A stretch of 56,610 nt of DNA from Streptomyces longisporoflavus. Its GTDB lineage: Bacteria; Actinomycetota; Actinomycetes; Streptomycetales; Streptomycetaceae. This document shows positions 49,702-56,610 of the stretch, piece by piece; position 1 is the first letter of the stretch, and each line of letters begins with the position of its first letter. Where the stretch lies: positions 1 through 56,610 of the forward strand of contig NZ_BMTR01000036.1 in NCBI RefSeq assembly GCF_014649775.1, read 5' to 3'. The notes under the pieces are model-generated. The model saw only the letters and a list, made by a program, of their open reading frames with translations, was not told where the DNA came from and did not search any database. Both the position numbers and the translations under genes were made by a program.

Positions 49702-49862
49702 TCGCCCCAGTCCTCTTCGATCTCCGGGGCGAGCGCGGCCCGTATCGGATCCAGGGTGAGGATCTCCAATTCGCTCGCGCATTCACCGCATTCCACGATT
49801 TCACCGATCACCGGCGGTCCCGCGGGGACCACCGAGTTCTCGCATTCCGGGCAGGTGACCAT
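49698..49862 (-). CDS. lysW: LysW-type amino-group carrier protein (54 aa)
   Basis: ATG 49862; the stop overlaps the lysX start. Two zinc-knuckle pairs are visible, CPEC (Cys4, Cys7) and CGEC (Cys25, Cys28). An acidic C-terminal half ends EIEEDWGE, with the terminal Glu54 that carries the amino acid. The EDWGE tail is the diagnostic feature of LysW-family carriers. It shields the amino group of the growing intermediate and is recognised by every enzyme encoded downstream. It is first gene of the seven-gene operon and is easily missed because it is so small. Confidence 0.9.
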   Translation of the reverse strand: MVTCPECENSVVPAGPPVIGEIVECGECASELEILTLDPIRAALAPEIEEDWGE

Positions 49863-49964
49863 GTCCAGTCCTTTTCATCGTTCGCCGAAAGGCACGGGGA
49901 GTTGAAAGGCACGGGTAAACGTAAGGGCGGTTCGGGGCCGCGACCGGCAGAACGGGCGGCAGTC

Positions 49965-51326
49965 TCAGGCGGCCCGGCCTGCCGCCGTCAGGGGCCCCGC
50001 CACGGTCCGCTCGGACTGGTGCAGGAGCCGCACCAGTTGGAGGACCGTGAACCACTCGGGCCGGTGGGCTCCCACCGGCCGCACCAGGCCCTGGACGAGC
50101 AGCGCGTGCAGGGCGGCGGCCGGGTCCGGGACGAGGAGGGCGAGGTCCGCGAGGGTCCAGTGCGGGCGGTGGGCCACCTCGGCGAGCACGTGGCGGTGGC
50201 GCTCGGCGAGGCCGTCCACGCTGCGGGCCAGCGAACGCAGCAGGTTGTGGCAGGTGCAGCCCGTCGGCGGCGAGAGGAGTGAGGAGTCGCGGCCGGCCCG
50301 GGCAAGGAGGAGTTCGGGCGGATACACCAGACACCAGCCCGCCGCGTACTCCAGCGCCCTGGGGACGCCGTCGAGCCAGCGGCACAACCGCAGCACCGCC
50401 TGCGCGTTGTCGTCACGGAGCCGGAATCCCGGCCGTGACCGGCGGATGTGGGACAGGAACAGCGCCACGGACGGGACCTCGCTCAGGCGAGCGTGGTCCA
50501 GGTCCAGGTCCACGTCCGGTGCCTCGGCCGGCACGGCGGTCGCGGTGAGCGGCAGGACACGCTCGTCGGGCAGGTGCCGCGGCGCCAGACCGGTCACCAC
50601 GACGCGCAGCCCCGGACAGCGCCGCAGCAGTTCTGCTACGTCCACTCCGCCGATGCCCGGCGGGTCGTCACCGTCGATCACAAGCAGCTCGTGCCGGTCG
50701 CCGATCGCCCTGGCGAGGTCGTCGGTCACGTCTGCGCCGGTCGCCGCCATGCCGCCGAAACCGGAGCCGACCGCGGGAGTCGCACGGGTCTCACGGGTCT
50801 CACGGGTCGCGCGGGTCGCACCGCAGCGGCACGGATCTCCGCCCGGGGCGTGCCATCCGACCCGCCAGCCGCGGGCGCGCAGCACGCGGGCCGCTTCGAG
50901 CACCAGATGCGTCTTGCCGATGCCGCTGATCCCGACCACCGTCACCAGGCGGTGCCCGTGCACGGTGACCTGGTCGAGCAGCACCTGTAACTCCGCTTCC
51001 CGGCCCACCAGCGCGCCGGGCGGCGCGGGCGGTTCGGGTAGTTCGGCGAGCGGCGCCCGCGGGTCCACCGGGCTCCCCCCGGCGGCGTGCAGCTGCCGCC
51101 GTTCGGCTTCGCCGAGGCGCAGCGCGTCGGCGAGCAGTCCCACGCTGTCCCGGCGGGGCCGTCGCACCCGGCCGCTCTCCAGGTCCCGTATCGCCCGGAC
51201 GCTCAACGTGGCGAAGTCCGCGAGCTGTTGCTGGGTCAGCCCGGACCGATCGCGGTGGCGCCGCAGGAGTTCGGCGAACGGGACCGGCTGGCCGGCAGCG
51301 CGTTCATGGAGCGTACTGACCTTCAT
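49965..51326 (-). CDS. XRE-HTH plus STAND/NB-ARC-type ATPase regulator
   Basis: The product is 453 aa from ATG 51326. An N-terminal XRE helix-turn-helix (LLRRHRDRSGLTQQQLADFA, LSVRAIRDLESGRVRRP) is followed by a P-loop ATPase (VVGISGIGKTH, Walker B LLVIDGDD) and a helical C-terminal part. A linker of short repeats (RATRETRETRAT) interrupts the ATPase near residue 180. The C-terminal repeat region expected in large AfsR-like regulators is absent. It lies 103 bp upstream of lysW on the same strand and between the AmCP operon and the right micropeptide gene. It is a probable pathway activator. Confidence 0.85.
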   Translation of the reverse strand: MKVSTLHERAAGQPVPFAELLRRHRDRSGLTQQQLADFATLSVRAIRDLESGRVRRPRRDSVGLLADALRLGEAERRQLHAAGGSPVDPRAPLAELPEPPAPPGALVGREAELQVLLDQVTVHGHRLVTVVGISGIGKTHLVLEAARVLRARGWRVGWHAPGGDPCRCGATRATRETRETRATPAVGSGFGGMAATGADVTDDLARAIGDRHELLVIDGDDPPGIGGVDVAELLRRCPGLRVVVTGLAPRHLPDERVLPLTATAVPAEAPDVDLDLDHARLSEVPSVALFLSHIRRSRPGFRLRDDNAQAVLRLCRWLDGVPRALEYAAGWCLVYPPELLLARAGRDSSLLSPPTGCTCHNLLRSLARSVDGLAERHRHVLAEVAHRPHWTLADLALLVPDPAAALHALLVQGLVRPVGAHRPEWFTVLQLVRLLHQSERTVAGPLTAAGRAA

Positions 51327-51508
51327 GTGCCGGGTCACCTGGCCGTGAGTTCCCCCGCGGCCGCCGTGTCCGAGCGGTTCTCTTTCCCGGTCACTGATGT
51401 TCCGGACGGTTTCCCGAATGGTGTCTCTCACGCCTCCGGACGCCCTTTCTCTGTACGGTTCCCGCGTTCCGCTTCCCCCGTACGAATGTGCAGGTCATCC
51501 CCGGCCGC

Positions 51509-51670
51509 TCAGCCCCAGCCGCTGTCGCCGTCGAGCAGGACGGGGGACGACGCCCTGGCGGTGGCGCCCGCGCCGGCGACGCCGCTGGTTTCCGCGGCGG
51601 CCGTCCCGGCCGTGGTACCGGCCGCCAGCAGGCAGAGAACAGCGACGACGAACGCGCGGACAGACTTCAT
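51509..51670 (-). CDS. Secreted 53-aa micropeptide, GDSGWG type (right copy)
   Basis: ATG 51670, preceded by GGGAGAAACC. The signal peptide MKSVRAFVVAVLCLLAAG ends GTAAA before ET. The mature part of about 27 aa is Ala/Gly/Ser-rich and ends PVLLDGDSGWG. It is homologous to the peptide at 20596 in signal sequence, tail and upstream DNA. The two copies lie at opposite ends of the NRPS/AmCP cluster, in the same orientation. Here the downstream neighbour is the STAND regulator rather than a cupin-like gene. The likely role is a secreted signal or small bioactive peptide. Confidence 0.8.
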   Translation of the reverse strand: MKSVRAFVVAVLCLLAAGTTAGTAAAETSGVAGAGATARASSPVLLDGDSGWG

Positions 51671-51742
51671 GGTTTCTCCCGGAATACGAGGGCGAGTTGT
51701 GCTTGAAAAGTCCCGTCCGGCGTTGTCCGGCCGTTTCCCTTC

Positions 51743-51841
51743 CGCTCTTCCAGGATCATGGGTGCACCTGCCGGAATCCATGGAAGGCGCCATTCACCAA
51801 GTTCCCCGACACCGAAGCTGGGGGGTGAGCAAAACGCCCAT
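51743..51841 (-). promoter_or_regulatory. Conserved promoter block of the right micropeptide
   Basis: This block aligns without gaps to 20841-20939 (72/99 identical), 73 bp before the peptide start. The strongest shared runs are CGCTCTTCCAGGAT and TTCACCAAGTT. Both micropeptides are therefore probably controlled by the same factor. Confidence 0.65.
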
Positions 51842-51993
51842 ACATCACCAGTCGGCGACAATGCGGACCGTTCGTCTGTCCTGAACCGCCGGTACCGGGA
51901 ATGCGATGCCCCTGTAAGCGTTCTTGCGGCTCCCGCCCTCTCCTTGAGTAGCCGGGGCGTTCCCGGCGTCTGACGGAGGAGGACGAGCAGACG

Positions 51994-52272
51994 GTGCACA
52001 CTGTGTGGGCTTGGACTTCTGCTGCGGTCTGCTTCAGCGCAGCAGCTGTGGTGCGGGCGTACGCCTACCGGATCCGGGAGCGGGGCAGACGCAAGACCAT
52101 CACCGCCGTACTCCAACACCTCGACCAGCAGGGGGGATTCGCTCACTCCGTCGACCACTCCGTCGACCGGGACGGCCGGTCGTGGACCATGCGGGCGTCG
52201 CGGGCGCAGCAGCCGGAATGCCCGGCGGACGGCCGAGTACAGAGGGTGAGAAACGCCGGGCATGTCGAGTGA
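51994..52272 (+). CDS. Small membrane-anchored protein upstream of a sigma factor
   Basis: The product is 92 aa from GTG 51994, with GGAGGAGGA about 10 nt upstream. One N-terminal hydrophobic segment (WAWTSAAVCFSAAAVVRAYA) is followed by a basic cytoplasmic-type tail (RIRERGRRKTITAVLQHLDQ). It overlaps the sigma factor start by 11 bp, which suggests coupling. A role as regulator or anchor of the sigma factor is possible, but it has no anti-sigma motif. Family unknown. Confidence 0.55.
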   Translation: MHTVWAWTSAAVCFSAAAVVRAYAYRIRERGRRKTITAVLQHLDQQGGFAHSVDHSVDRDGRSWTMRASRAQQPECPADGRVQRVRNAGHVE

Positions 52273-52816
52273 CAGCATCGGGCCCGCCTTCGACCAGCTC
52301 TACCGGGCCTCGTACCGCAGGATGCTCGCCAAGGGCATCGTCGTGTGCGGCGGGAACTCCGCCGTGGCCCAGGACGCGGTGCAGGAAGCCTTCATCCGGT
52401 GCTGGCGGCGTATGCAGGATGCGCACGGCCCGCCGGTGGAGAACTGGCATGCGTGGCTGTCCACGGTGGTCGTACGCGAATGCCTGGCCGCCCTGCGTCA
52501 CCTGCCGGGCACCCTCCCCCTGGAAGGCCGCGACTTCTCCGCCACCACGCCGGAGTTGGCGGCACACCTGGATCTCAAGGACGCGTATCGTCGGGTGTGC
52601 AGAGCGATCGCTCAGTTAAGCGAGCAGCAGCGTGCGGCTGTCGCGCTGTGCTGCATGGCGGACCTCGATGCCAAGCGGGCGGGGGCAGTGATGGGCGTTG
52701 AGGCGCCGACGGTGCGCGTTCACCTGAGCAGAGCCCGCAAGACGTTGGGACCCCTGTGGGCGGAGTTCGATTCCCTGGGGATCTTCGACGACCAGCGGGA
52801 AGGCGGGGCGCGATGA
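52262..52816 (+). CDS. ECF-like sigma-70 family factor
   Basis: The product is 184 aa. Region 2 (residues about 8-75) has FDQLYRASYRRMLAKGIVVC, AQDAVQEAFIRCWRRM and NWHAWLSTVVVRECLAAL. Region 4 (about 110-165) has LSEQQRAAVALCCMADLDAK and VMGVEAPTVRVHLSRARKTL. Both DNA-contacting regions are present, so it should be active. It overlaps the phosphatase start (ATGA). Pairing with a PAS-PP2C protein suggests control by partner switching. Confidence 0.88.
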   Translation: MSSDSIGPAFDQLYRASYRRMLAKGIVVCGGNSAVAQDAVQEAFIRCWRRMQDAHGPPVENWHAWLSTVVVRECLAALRHLPGTLPLEGRDFSATTPELAAHLDLKDAYRRVCRAIAQLSEQQRAAVALCCMADLDAKRAGAVMGVEAPTVRVHLSRARKTLGPLWAEFDSLGIFDDQREGGAR

Positions 52817-54171
52817 GTGACAGCTCGGACCACACCACCATCCGGCACCGCCTGGCCGGCCGGCTGCGGCGCCCGGCCACGGACGATCGCGCGGGCGCGA
52901 AGGACATCGACGACGCCCGCCTGCGCGACACGGTCCGCAGCACCGAGGACGCGGTCCATCACGCGCTGGGACCGATCGTGGATGTCGAACAGTCCCTGGC
53001 GGCCCTCAAGCAGCGTCTGGAGCAGGAGCCTGCCCCGGCGGCGGCCACCGTCCTCGACCGTGTCCCGGCTCTCGTCGCCCTGGTCCAGGGCCCCGAACAC
53101 CGTCTGGCATACGCCAACGACGCCTACACACAGGCCTTCGGCGTACGCCCTGCGGGTGTACCGGCCCGGGACGGACTCCCCGAGCTGGAAGAACTGGGCC
53201 TGCTGCCCCTTTTGGACCAGGTTCTGCGCAGCGGCAAGCCGCGCACGGTCAAGTCCCGCAAGGCGGCAGGCGGCCGGTGGTACACCGTCACCTGCACCCG
53301 GGTGACCGAAGGCGGCGATGAGGTGATGGTGTTCGCCACCGACGTCACCGACCACGCCGAGGCGGCCGAACGCCTGCGGGCCAGCGAGCGCCGCCAGCGC
53401 GAGACGGCCATGACCCTGCAACGCTCGCTGCTCCCACAGGAGTTGGAACAGCCCGAGGGCCTGCGCATCGCCGCCACCTACCAGCCGGGCGGCACGGAGG
53501 CCGCGGTCGGCGGCGACTGGTACGACGTGATCAACCTCGGCGGCGCCCGCACCGCCCTGGTCATCGGCGACGTCATGGGCCGCGGCATCCGCGCGGCAGC
53601 GGTCATGGGACAGCTCCGCACCGCCGTCCGCGCCTACGCCAGTCTGGACCTGCCCCCGCCCAAGATCCTTCAGCTCCTGGACGCCCTGCTCACGGAAATC
53701 GACCCCCACCACATCGCCACCTGTGTGTACGCCGTCCACGACCCCGAGCAGGGCGGCCTGGTCTACGCCTCGGCCGGCCACCTGCCCATCCTGGTCCGCG
53801 ACCAGAACGGCATGGTCCTGCGCGCCGACGAACCGACGGGCCCGCCCCTGGGCACGGGCGGCTGGACGTACACCGCCGGCTCGCTCGACCTCGCCCCCGG
53901 CTCTACGGCAGTCCTCTACACCAACGGTCTGACCAACCACCGCGACCGGGACCCGGACGAGGCGATCACCGCTCTGGCGCGGGCGCTGGCGACGGCGACG
54001 GCGCGGGCGCCGGCGCTGGAAAGCGGCGCGGGTGCAGGTCCCCAGGTGATCTGCGACCGGCTGCTCCGCGCGGCAGGCGTCACGGGCGACAACGACGACG
54101 ACGCGGCCATCCTGGTCCTCCAGCGCACGAGCACGGACAGCGCCGCCCCGTCAGCGCCACCTCACCAGTAG
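52813..54171 (+). CDS. PAS-domain PP2C (SpoIIE-type) phosphatase
   Basis: The product is 452 aa. The N-terminal 60 residues are polar. A PAS domain lies at about 75-185 (VPALVALVQGPEHRLAYAND through VMVFATDVTDHAEA), then a linker helix. A SpoIIE/RsbU-type PP2C domain at about 200-435 has metal-binding GGDWYDV, VIGDVMGRGIRAA, YASAGHLP and a late DDDAAILVL. Such enzymes dephosphorylate anti-sigma-factor antagonists. It is translationally coupled to the sigma factor. No anti-sigma kinase domain is present in this copy. Confidence 0.9.
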   Translation: MSDSSDHTTIRHRLAGRLRRPATDDRAGAKDIDDARLRDTVRSTEDAVHHALGPIVDVEQSLAALKQRLEQEPAPAAATVLDRVPALVALVQGPEHRLAYANDAYTQAFGVRPAGVPARDGLPELEELGLLPLLDQVLRSGKPRTVKSRKAAGGRWYTVTCTRVTEGGDEVMVFATDVTDHAEAAERLRASERRQRETAMTLQRSLLPQELEQPEGLRIAATYQPGGTEAAVGGDWYDVINLGGARTALVIGDVMGRGIRAAAVMGQLRTAVRAYASLDLPPPKILQLLDALLTEIDPHHIATCVYAVHDPEQGGLVYASAGHLPILVRDQNGMVLRADEPTGPPLGTGGWTYTAGSLDLAPGSTAVLYTNGLTNHRDRDPDEAITALARALATATARAPALESGAGAGPQVICDRLLRAAGVTGDNDDDAAILVLQRTSTDSAAPSAPPHQ

Positions 54172-54179
54172 GTGACGGC

Positions 54180-54265
54180 CCGCCTTGCTGGCTGCCTGCC
54201 TTGGTGGCTCCCTGCCTGGTGGCTGCCCGCCTTGGTGACGGGCAGGAGGCGGGCAGGGGGCGGGC
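54180..54265. repeat. Degenerate direct repeats after the phosphatase gene
   Basis: Several copies of CTTGGTGGCTGCC-like units are followed by the complementary GGGCAGG repeats (54240-54265). Together they could fold into a terminator between the convergent phosphatase and DUF2637 genes. Confidence 0.45.
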
Positions 54266-54280
54266 AGGGTTCGATTTCGG

Positions 54281-55105
54281 TTACACCTTTTTGGGGTTTG
54301 CGGGGCGGGCCGGAGGCTCGGGCCGGGGGCGGGTGCGGTGGCGTGGATTGGCCTGGCGCGGAGGGCGGGTGAGAGTGATCTGCCGTACGAGCTGCTGGAA
54401 ACAGGCAAGTGCGGCCGGGGTGGGGAGTGCGGCCGCTGCCGCGTCGATCAGTGTGTGCGGGGCCTGTGCGACGCACAGCAGCATGGAGACGGTGGAGAAC
54501 ACCAGGACGACCGCCCAGGAGTGGGCGGCGCGGCGCCGGTGGAGGGCAGCACGCAGGATCGACAGGCTGGCGACCAGCCAGGGGCCGTAGACAAGAAGGG
54601 GCCACCAGCCCGCGTTGGCGGAGGTCCGGTACCTCGCCAGGTGGCTCAGCGGGTCATAGCTGACCATGCCGCCGAAGACACAGACCATGGATACGACGAC
54701 GGCAGCCAGCCCCGCCAGGAAAAGGCTGATGTTGTGCAGGGCACCGCCCCCGCGCTTACGCGAACGAGAACGTGAACGCGCGCGGCGTCTGCGAGGCGGT
54801 GGCGCGGCGCGCAGCGGGCGCAGCTCGTCCAGCGGTTCGCGGCTCGGTGCATCGGCGAGCGGTTCGCGGCTCAGTGACTCGGCGAGCGGCGCTTCGACCG
54901 GCCCGCCGGGGGCCGGAACGCCCTCCCACTCGTTCTCGGCGGCCTCGTGCAGCAGATGGACGAGTTCCTGTTCCGGATCCCAGTGCATGTCCAGCGGGTC
55001 AAGGGGCGCCAGAGGCTGCTCCCACGTACCGGAGTCGCCGACTGTCCCTTGGCTTCCCCGGTCGGCCGGCTCCATAGGGCTGTGGCGGCCCGGCGTCTCA
55101 TACAT
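54281..55105 (-). CDS. DUF2637-type membrane protein
   Basis: The product is 274 aa. An acidic N-terminal half (DPEQELVHLLHEAAENEWEG, repeats SREPLADAPSREPLDEL) and a strongly basic stretch (RRRRARSRSRSRKRG) precede four membrane segments at about 125-225. The tail is Pro/Arg-rich. The layout agrees with DUF2637 proteins, which are frequent on Streptomyces chromosomes and plasmids. The start overlaps the upstream 109-aa gene by 8 bp, so the two form an operon. Function unknown. Confidence 0.75.
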   Translation of the reverse strand: MYETPGRHSPMEPADRGSQGTVGDSGTWEQPLAPLDPLDMHWDPEQELVHLLHEAAENEWEGVPAPGGPVEAPLAESLSREPLADAPSREPLDELRPLRAAPPPRRRRARSRSRSRKRGGGALHNISLFLAGLAAVVVSMVCVFGGMVSYDPLSHLARYRTSANAGWWPLLVYGPWLVASLSILRAALHRRRAAHSWAVVLVFSTVSMLLCVAQAPHTLIDAAAAALPTPAALACFQQLVRQITLTRPPRQANPRHRTRPRPEPPARPANPKKV

Positions 55106-55427
55106 AGGAGATCTGCCGACGAAGCCCGCCCGAGCGAGTGCCGCGCCCTCTGGGGCCGAATGCCGAAGGGTCGAATACCGAAGAGGCGGAGGCCGAAGAG
55201 GCGAACGTGGCCTCGATACGGCCGAGTTCCGCCAGGAAGTCTTCGAGCAGAGCGGCCGAATACCTCAGGTCGACGGACTGGTACTGGTCATGCAGGGTCG
55301 CCTTCGCTCCACCGGCGGCGTCGGCCGGCGTATAGACCCATTCCCCCATGTGGACCGCGCTTGTGCCACTGTTCATATTGTGGACCAAGAGGTTCTCCGG
55401 AAGAAACCCTGGCCTTGCTTTCGTCAT
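55098..55427 (-). CDS. Unknown protein upstream of the DUF2637 gene
   Basis: The product is 109 aa. The middle has LLVHNMNSGTSAVHMGEWVY and TLHDQYQSVDLRYSAALLED followed by FLAELGRIEATF, a helix-rich segment. The tail is Gly/Arg/Ser-rich. No family is recognised. It overlaps the DUF2637 gene by 8 bp and has 186 bp of non-coding DNA upstream that should hold the promoter. Confidence 0.6.
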   Translation of the reverse strand: MTKARPGFLPENLLVHNMNSGTSAVHMGEWVYTPADAAGGAKATLHDQYQSVDLRYSAALLEDFLAELGRIEATFASSASASSVFDPSAFGPRGRGTRSGGLRRQISYV

Positions 55428-55613
55428 GCTCCGTCCAACGGGCGAGCATTACGTAAGATGCGCGGCGAATGGGTGGCAGCCATTTCGCATGATGGGTCTG
55501 TCGGGCTAATGATTAATCAGCTTCGCGGACAACCGGGTGCACGCATCAATGACCCATACATAAAGTCATGTCGTCGGCTGCTCTGTGCGCCGACGCGACA
55601 GCCGACTGAGGGC

Positions 55614-55952
55614 CTACTTCGGACGGCGTGCTTTCAGGCCTTCTCTCCAGGCGATGGTCAGTTCGGCGTCGTCCCTGTCGCCCCACAAGGTCGTGTCGGT
55701 CACAGCCCGCCACTTGCGCAGGCAGAGCGTGGCTGCCCGGAGTACGTCGCAAGGCACGACCGCTTCCCGGGAGGCCGAGGCCTCGGCAGCTTGCATGTAG
55801 TGCCACAGCGTGCCTTGCAGTTCCTCGGCCTCGCCACGGGTGCCCTGAGCGAGCCCGAGACACCGCACCGCCCCGAACAGGGCCGCGTACGGCAGACGGG
55901 CAGTGGGGACGATCCCGGGTTCATCGGCGAGCTCGGCGCCTTTCGTTGCCAT
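55614..55952 (-). CDS. Unknown conserved-looking protein (112 aa)
   Basis: Start ATG 55952; the longer frame upstream is Arg/Gly/Pro-rich and not protein-like. The product is all helical: LADEPGIVPTARLPYAALFG, LQGTLWHYMQAAEASAS, DVLRAATLCLRKWRAVTD and TLWGDRDDAELTIAWREGLK. Amphipathic helices and the fixed WGDRDD turn suggest a real small protein found in Streptomyces, but I cannot assign a role. It is monocistronic. Confidence 0.65.
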   Translation of the reverse strand: MATKGAELADEPGIVPTARLPYAALFGAVRCLGLAQGTRGEAEELQGTLWHYMQAAEASASREAVVPCDVLRAATLCLRKWRAVTDTTLWGDRDDAELTIAWREGLKARRPK

Positions 55953-56118
55953 GCTTCTGAGCGTACGACCCGCTGCGCACCCATGGGCCACAGAACCAGT
56001 TTTCGCCGGATTTGGGCCATTTCTCCGAGGAGAGCCGGATGATGGTCGCCGGCTACCGCCCGAGCTGCCACTCGGTTGGCGACGGCCGCCGTCTCGCCAA
56101 AGCCGCCCCACCGTGGGC

Positions 56119-56408
56119 TCAGTGCACCGGCCGCCAGTGGGCGGACGCCTCGTCCAGAGTCCGGAACGGCTGCTGCCGCGTCGGATCGTCCCAGATCAGG
56201 CAGCCCCACACCAGACCGGGCACATCGGATCCCATCCGGTCGGCCGGCCCCTCGGTGAGGGTGCAGAACACTTCGTCGAAGTAGCCGGCCATCGACGGAA
56301 ACTGGGCCGGGCCTTCCGGCGGCTCGGTCAGGTCCCAGGAGCCCATCCCGTCGTCGGACACCCAGTGACCGGATTCGGGGCCGGCCTCATCACGGGTCAG
56401 CCATGGCA
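56119..56408 (-). pseudogene. 3' part of a gene cut by an IS3-type element
   Basis: The frame runs out of the adjacent insertion sequence with no start of its own. From about PWLTRDEAGPESGHWVSDDG to the end (SMAGYFDEVFCTLTEGPADR, GLVWGCLIWDD, DEASAHWRPVH) it looks like the C-terminal part of an acidic, Trp-rich immunity-type (possibly SUKH-like) protein. The N-terminal part seems lost by the insertion, unless a start such as the internal Met-Gly is used. Confidence 0.5.
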
Positions 56409-56610
56409 CGGGCCTTGACCCCGAATCCTGAACACGGGTTATGCGGCTGGTGTCAGCGTAGTTGGTGTGAGGTGAAAGGCGTTCTCGAAGGCGATCGGTG
56501 ATCGTTGTCCGAGGCGGGAGTGTCGGCGCCGGGTGTTGTAGCGGTGCAGCCATCTGAACGCGTCGAGTCGGGCCTCGCGCTCGCCTGGCCAGCTCTTTCG
56601 TCCCTTCAGG
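56409..56610 (-). mobile_element. IS3-family element, end only (enters from the right)
   Basis: The end sequence GGCCTTGACCCCGAATCCTG (about 56411-56430) precedes the transposase stop and probably contains the terminal inverted repeat. The rest of the element lies beyond the window. Confidence 0.65.
56439..56609 (-). CDS. IS3-family transposase OrfB, C-terminal part (partial)
   Basis: The minus-strand frame from the window edge to TAA (56439-56441) reads ARLDAFRWLHRYNTRRRHSR then LGQRSPIAFENAF and ends TLTPAA. The FxxxxxYNxxRRHSxLG...P..F motif is the standard end of the integrase (rve) domain of IS3-family transposases. The catalytic DDE residues would lie outside the window. Confidence 0.85.
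   Translation of the reverse strand: MKGRKSWPGEREARLDAFRWLHRYNTRRRHSRLGQRSPIAFENAFHLTPTTLTPAA

Noticed and set aside
44066..49862. Primary lysine or arginine biosynthesis through LysW
   Set aside because: Streptomyces makes lysine by the diaminopimelate route and arginine with acetylated intermediates. The operon includes a split transketolase, is beside a DegT aminotransferase, and is embedded in an NRPS cluster, so a specialised-metabolite role fits better.

Overview
The window is high-GC actinobacterial DNA, almost certainly Streptomyces. The signs are codon bias, GGAGG-type ribosome binding sites, many GTG starts, an AfsA/TetR butyrolactone-type signalling locus, TrmB-LuxR regulators, DUF2637 and SpoIIE-type PP2C proteins, and a large non-ribosomal peptide synthetase (NRPS) gene cluster.

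Region 1 (1-10.9 kb) is a signalling and regulation island. A TrmB/LuxR regulator (375-1400) converges on a minus-strand group: a carbamoylase-like M20 hydrolase, an EamA exporter, a 138-aa unknown protein, a 28-aa micropeptide and a truncated ATP-grasp protein. A 757-bp transposon-like element (5172-5928) with 47-bp inverted repeats and a 5-bp target duplication carries only an SRPBCC gene. Next comes an AfsA-type hormone locus: acyl-CoA-dehydrogenase-like flavoprotein, two TetR regulators, HAD phosphatase, HTH-only LysR protein and AfsA. Four similar palindromic operators (335, 5103, 7236, 10172) link these genes into one probable regulon.

Region 2 (10.9-18.7 kb) is a mosaic. It holds allantoicase, a SUKH immunity-like protein, an AbiEii-like toxin pseudogene, an XRE/DUF2975 pair behind a 35-bp palindromic operator, a small membrane protein, a plasmid-like unknown protein and a secreted SH3 protein, with several empty or decayed gaps.

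Region 3 (18.8-51.8 kb) is the main find, an NRPS cluster joined to an amino-group carrier protein (AmCP, LysW-type) pathway. The right arm encodes LysW, LysX, LysY, LysZ and LysK homologues, a split transketolase and a DegT aminotransferase. This gene set matches the known route that turns LysW-bound glutamate into 2,6-diamino-5,7-dihydroxyheptanoic acid (DADH), the precursor used for vazabitide A. The left arm encodes a T-E didomain, a 2722-aa synthetase (C-A-T-C-A-T-C-T), a C-A-T-TE synthetase, a stand-alone A enzyme, MbtH, a type II thioesterase, a small LuxR regulator, an MFS exporter and three unrelated non-haem iron oxygenases. Two carrier domains (in T-E and in the A-less third module) lack a cis A domain and are probably loaded in trans, so a pentapeptide of the form D-X1-Ser-X3-X4-X5 is predicted. 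The cluster is bracketed by two homologous secreted micropeptides (20596-20754 and 51509-51670). They share a signal peptide, a GDSGWG tail and a 99-bp upstream block. The left one sits beside a TrmB/LuxR regulator and the right one beside an HTH-STAND regulator.

Region 4 (51.9-56.6 kb) holds a small membrane protein, an ECF-like sigma factor and a PAS-PP2C phosphatase in a coupled operon, then DUF2637 and unknown genes. The window ends inside an IS3-family element that has cut a neighbouring gene. No rRNA, tRNA or CRISPR array was seen.
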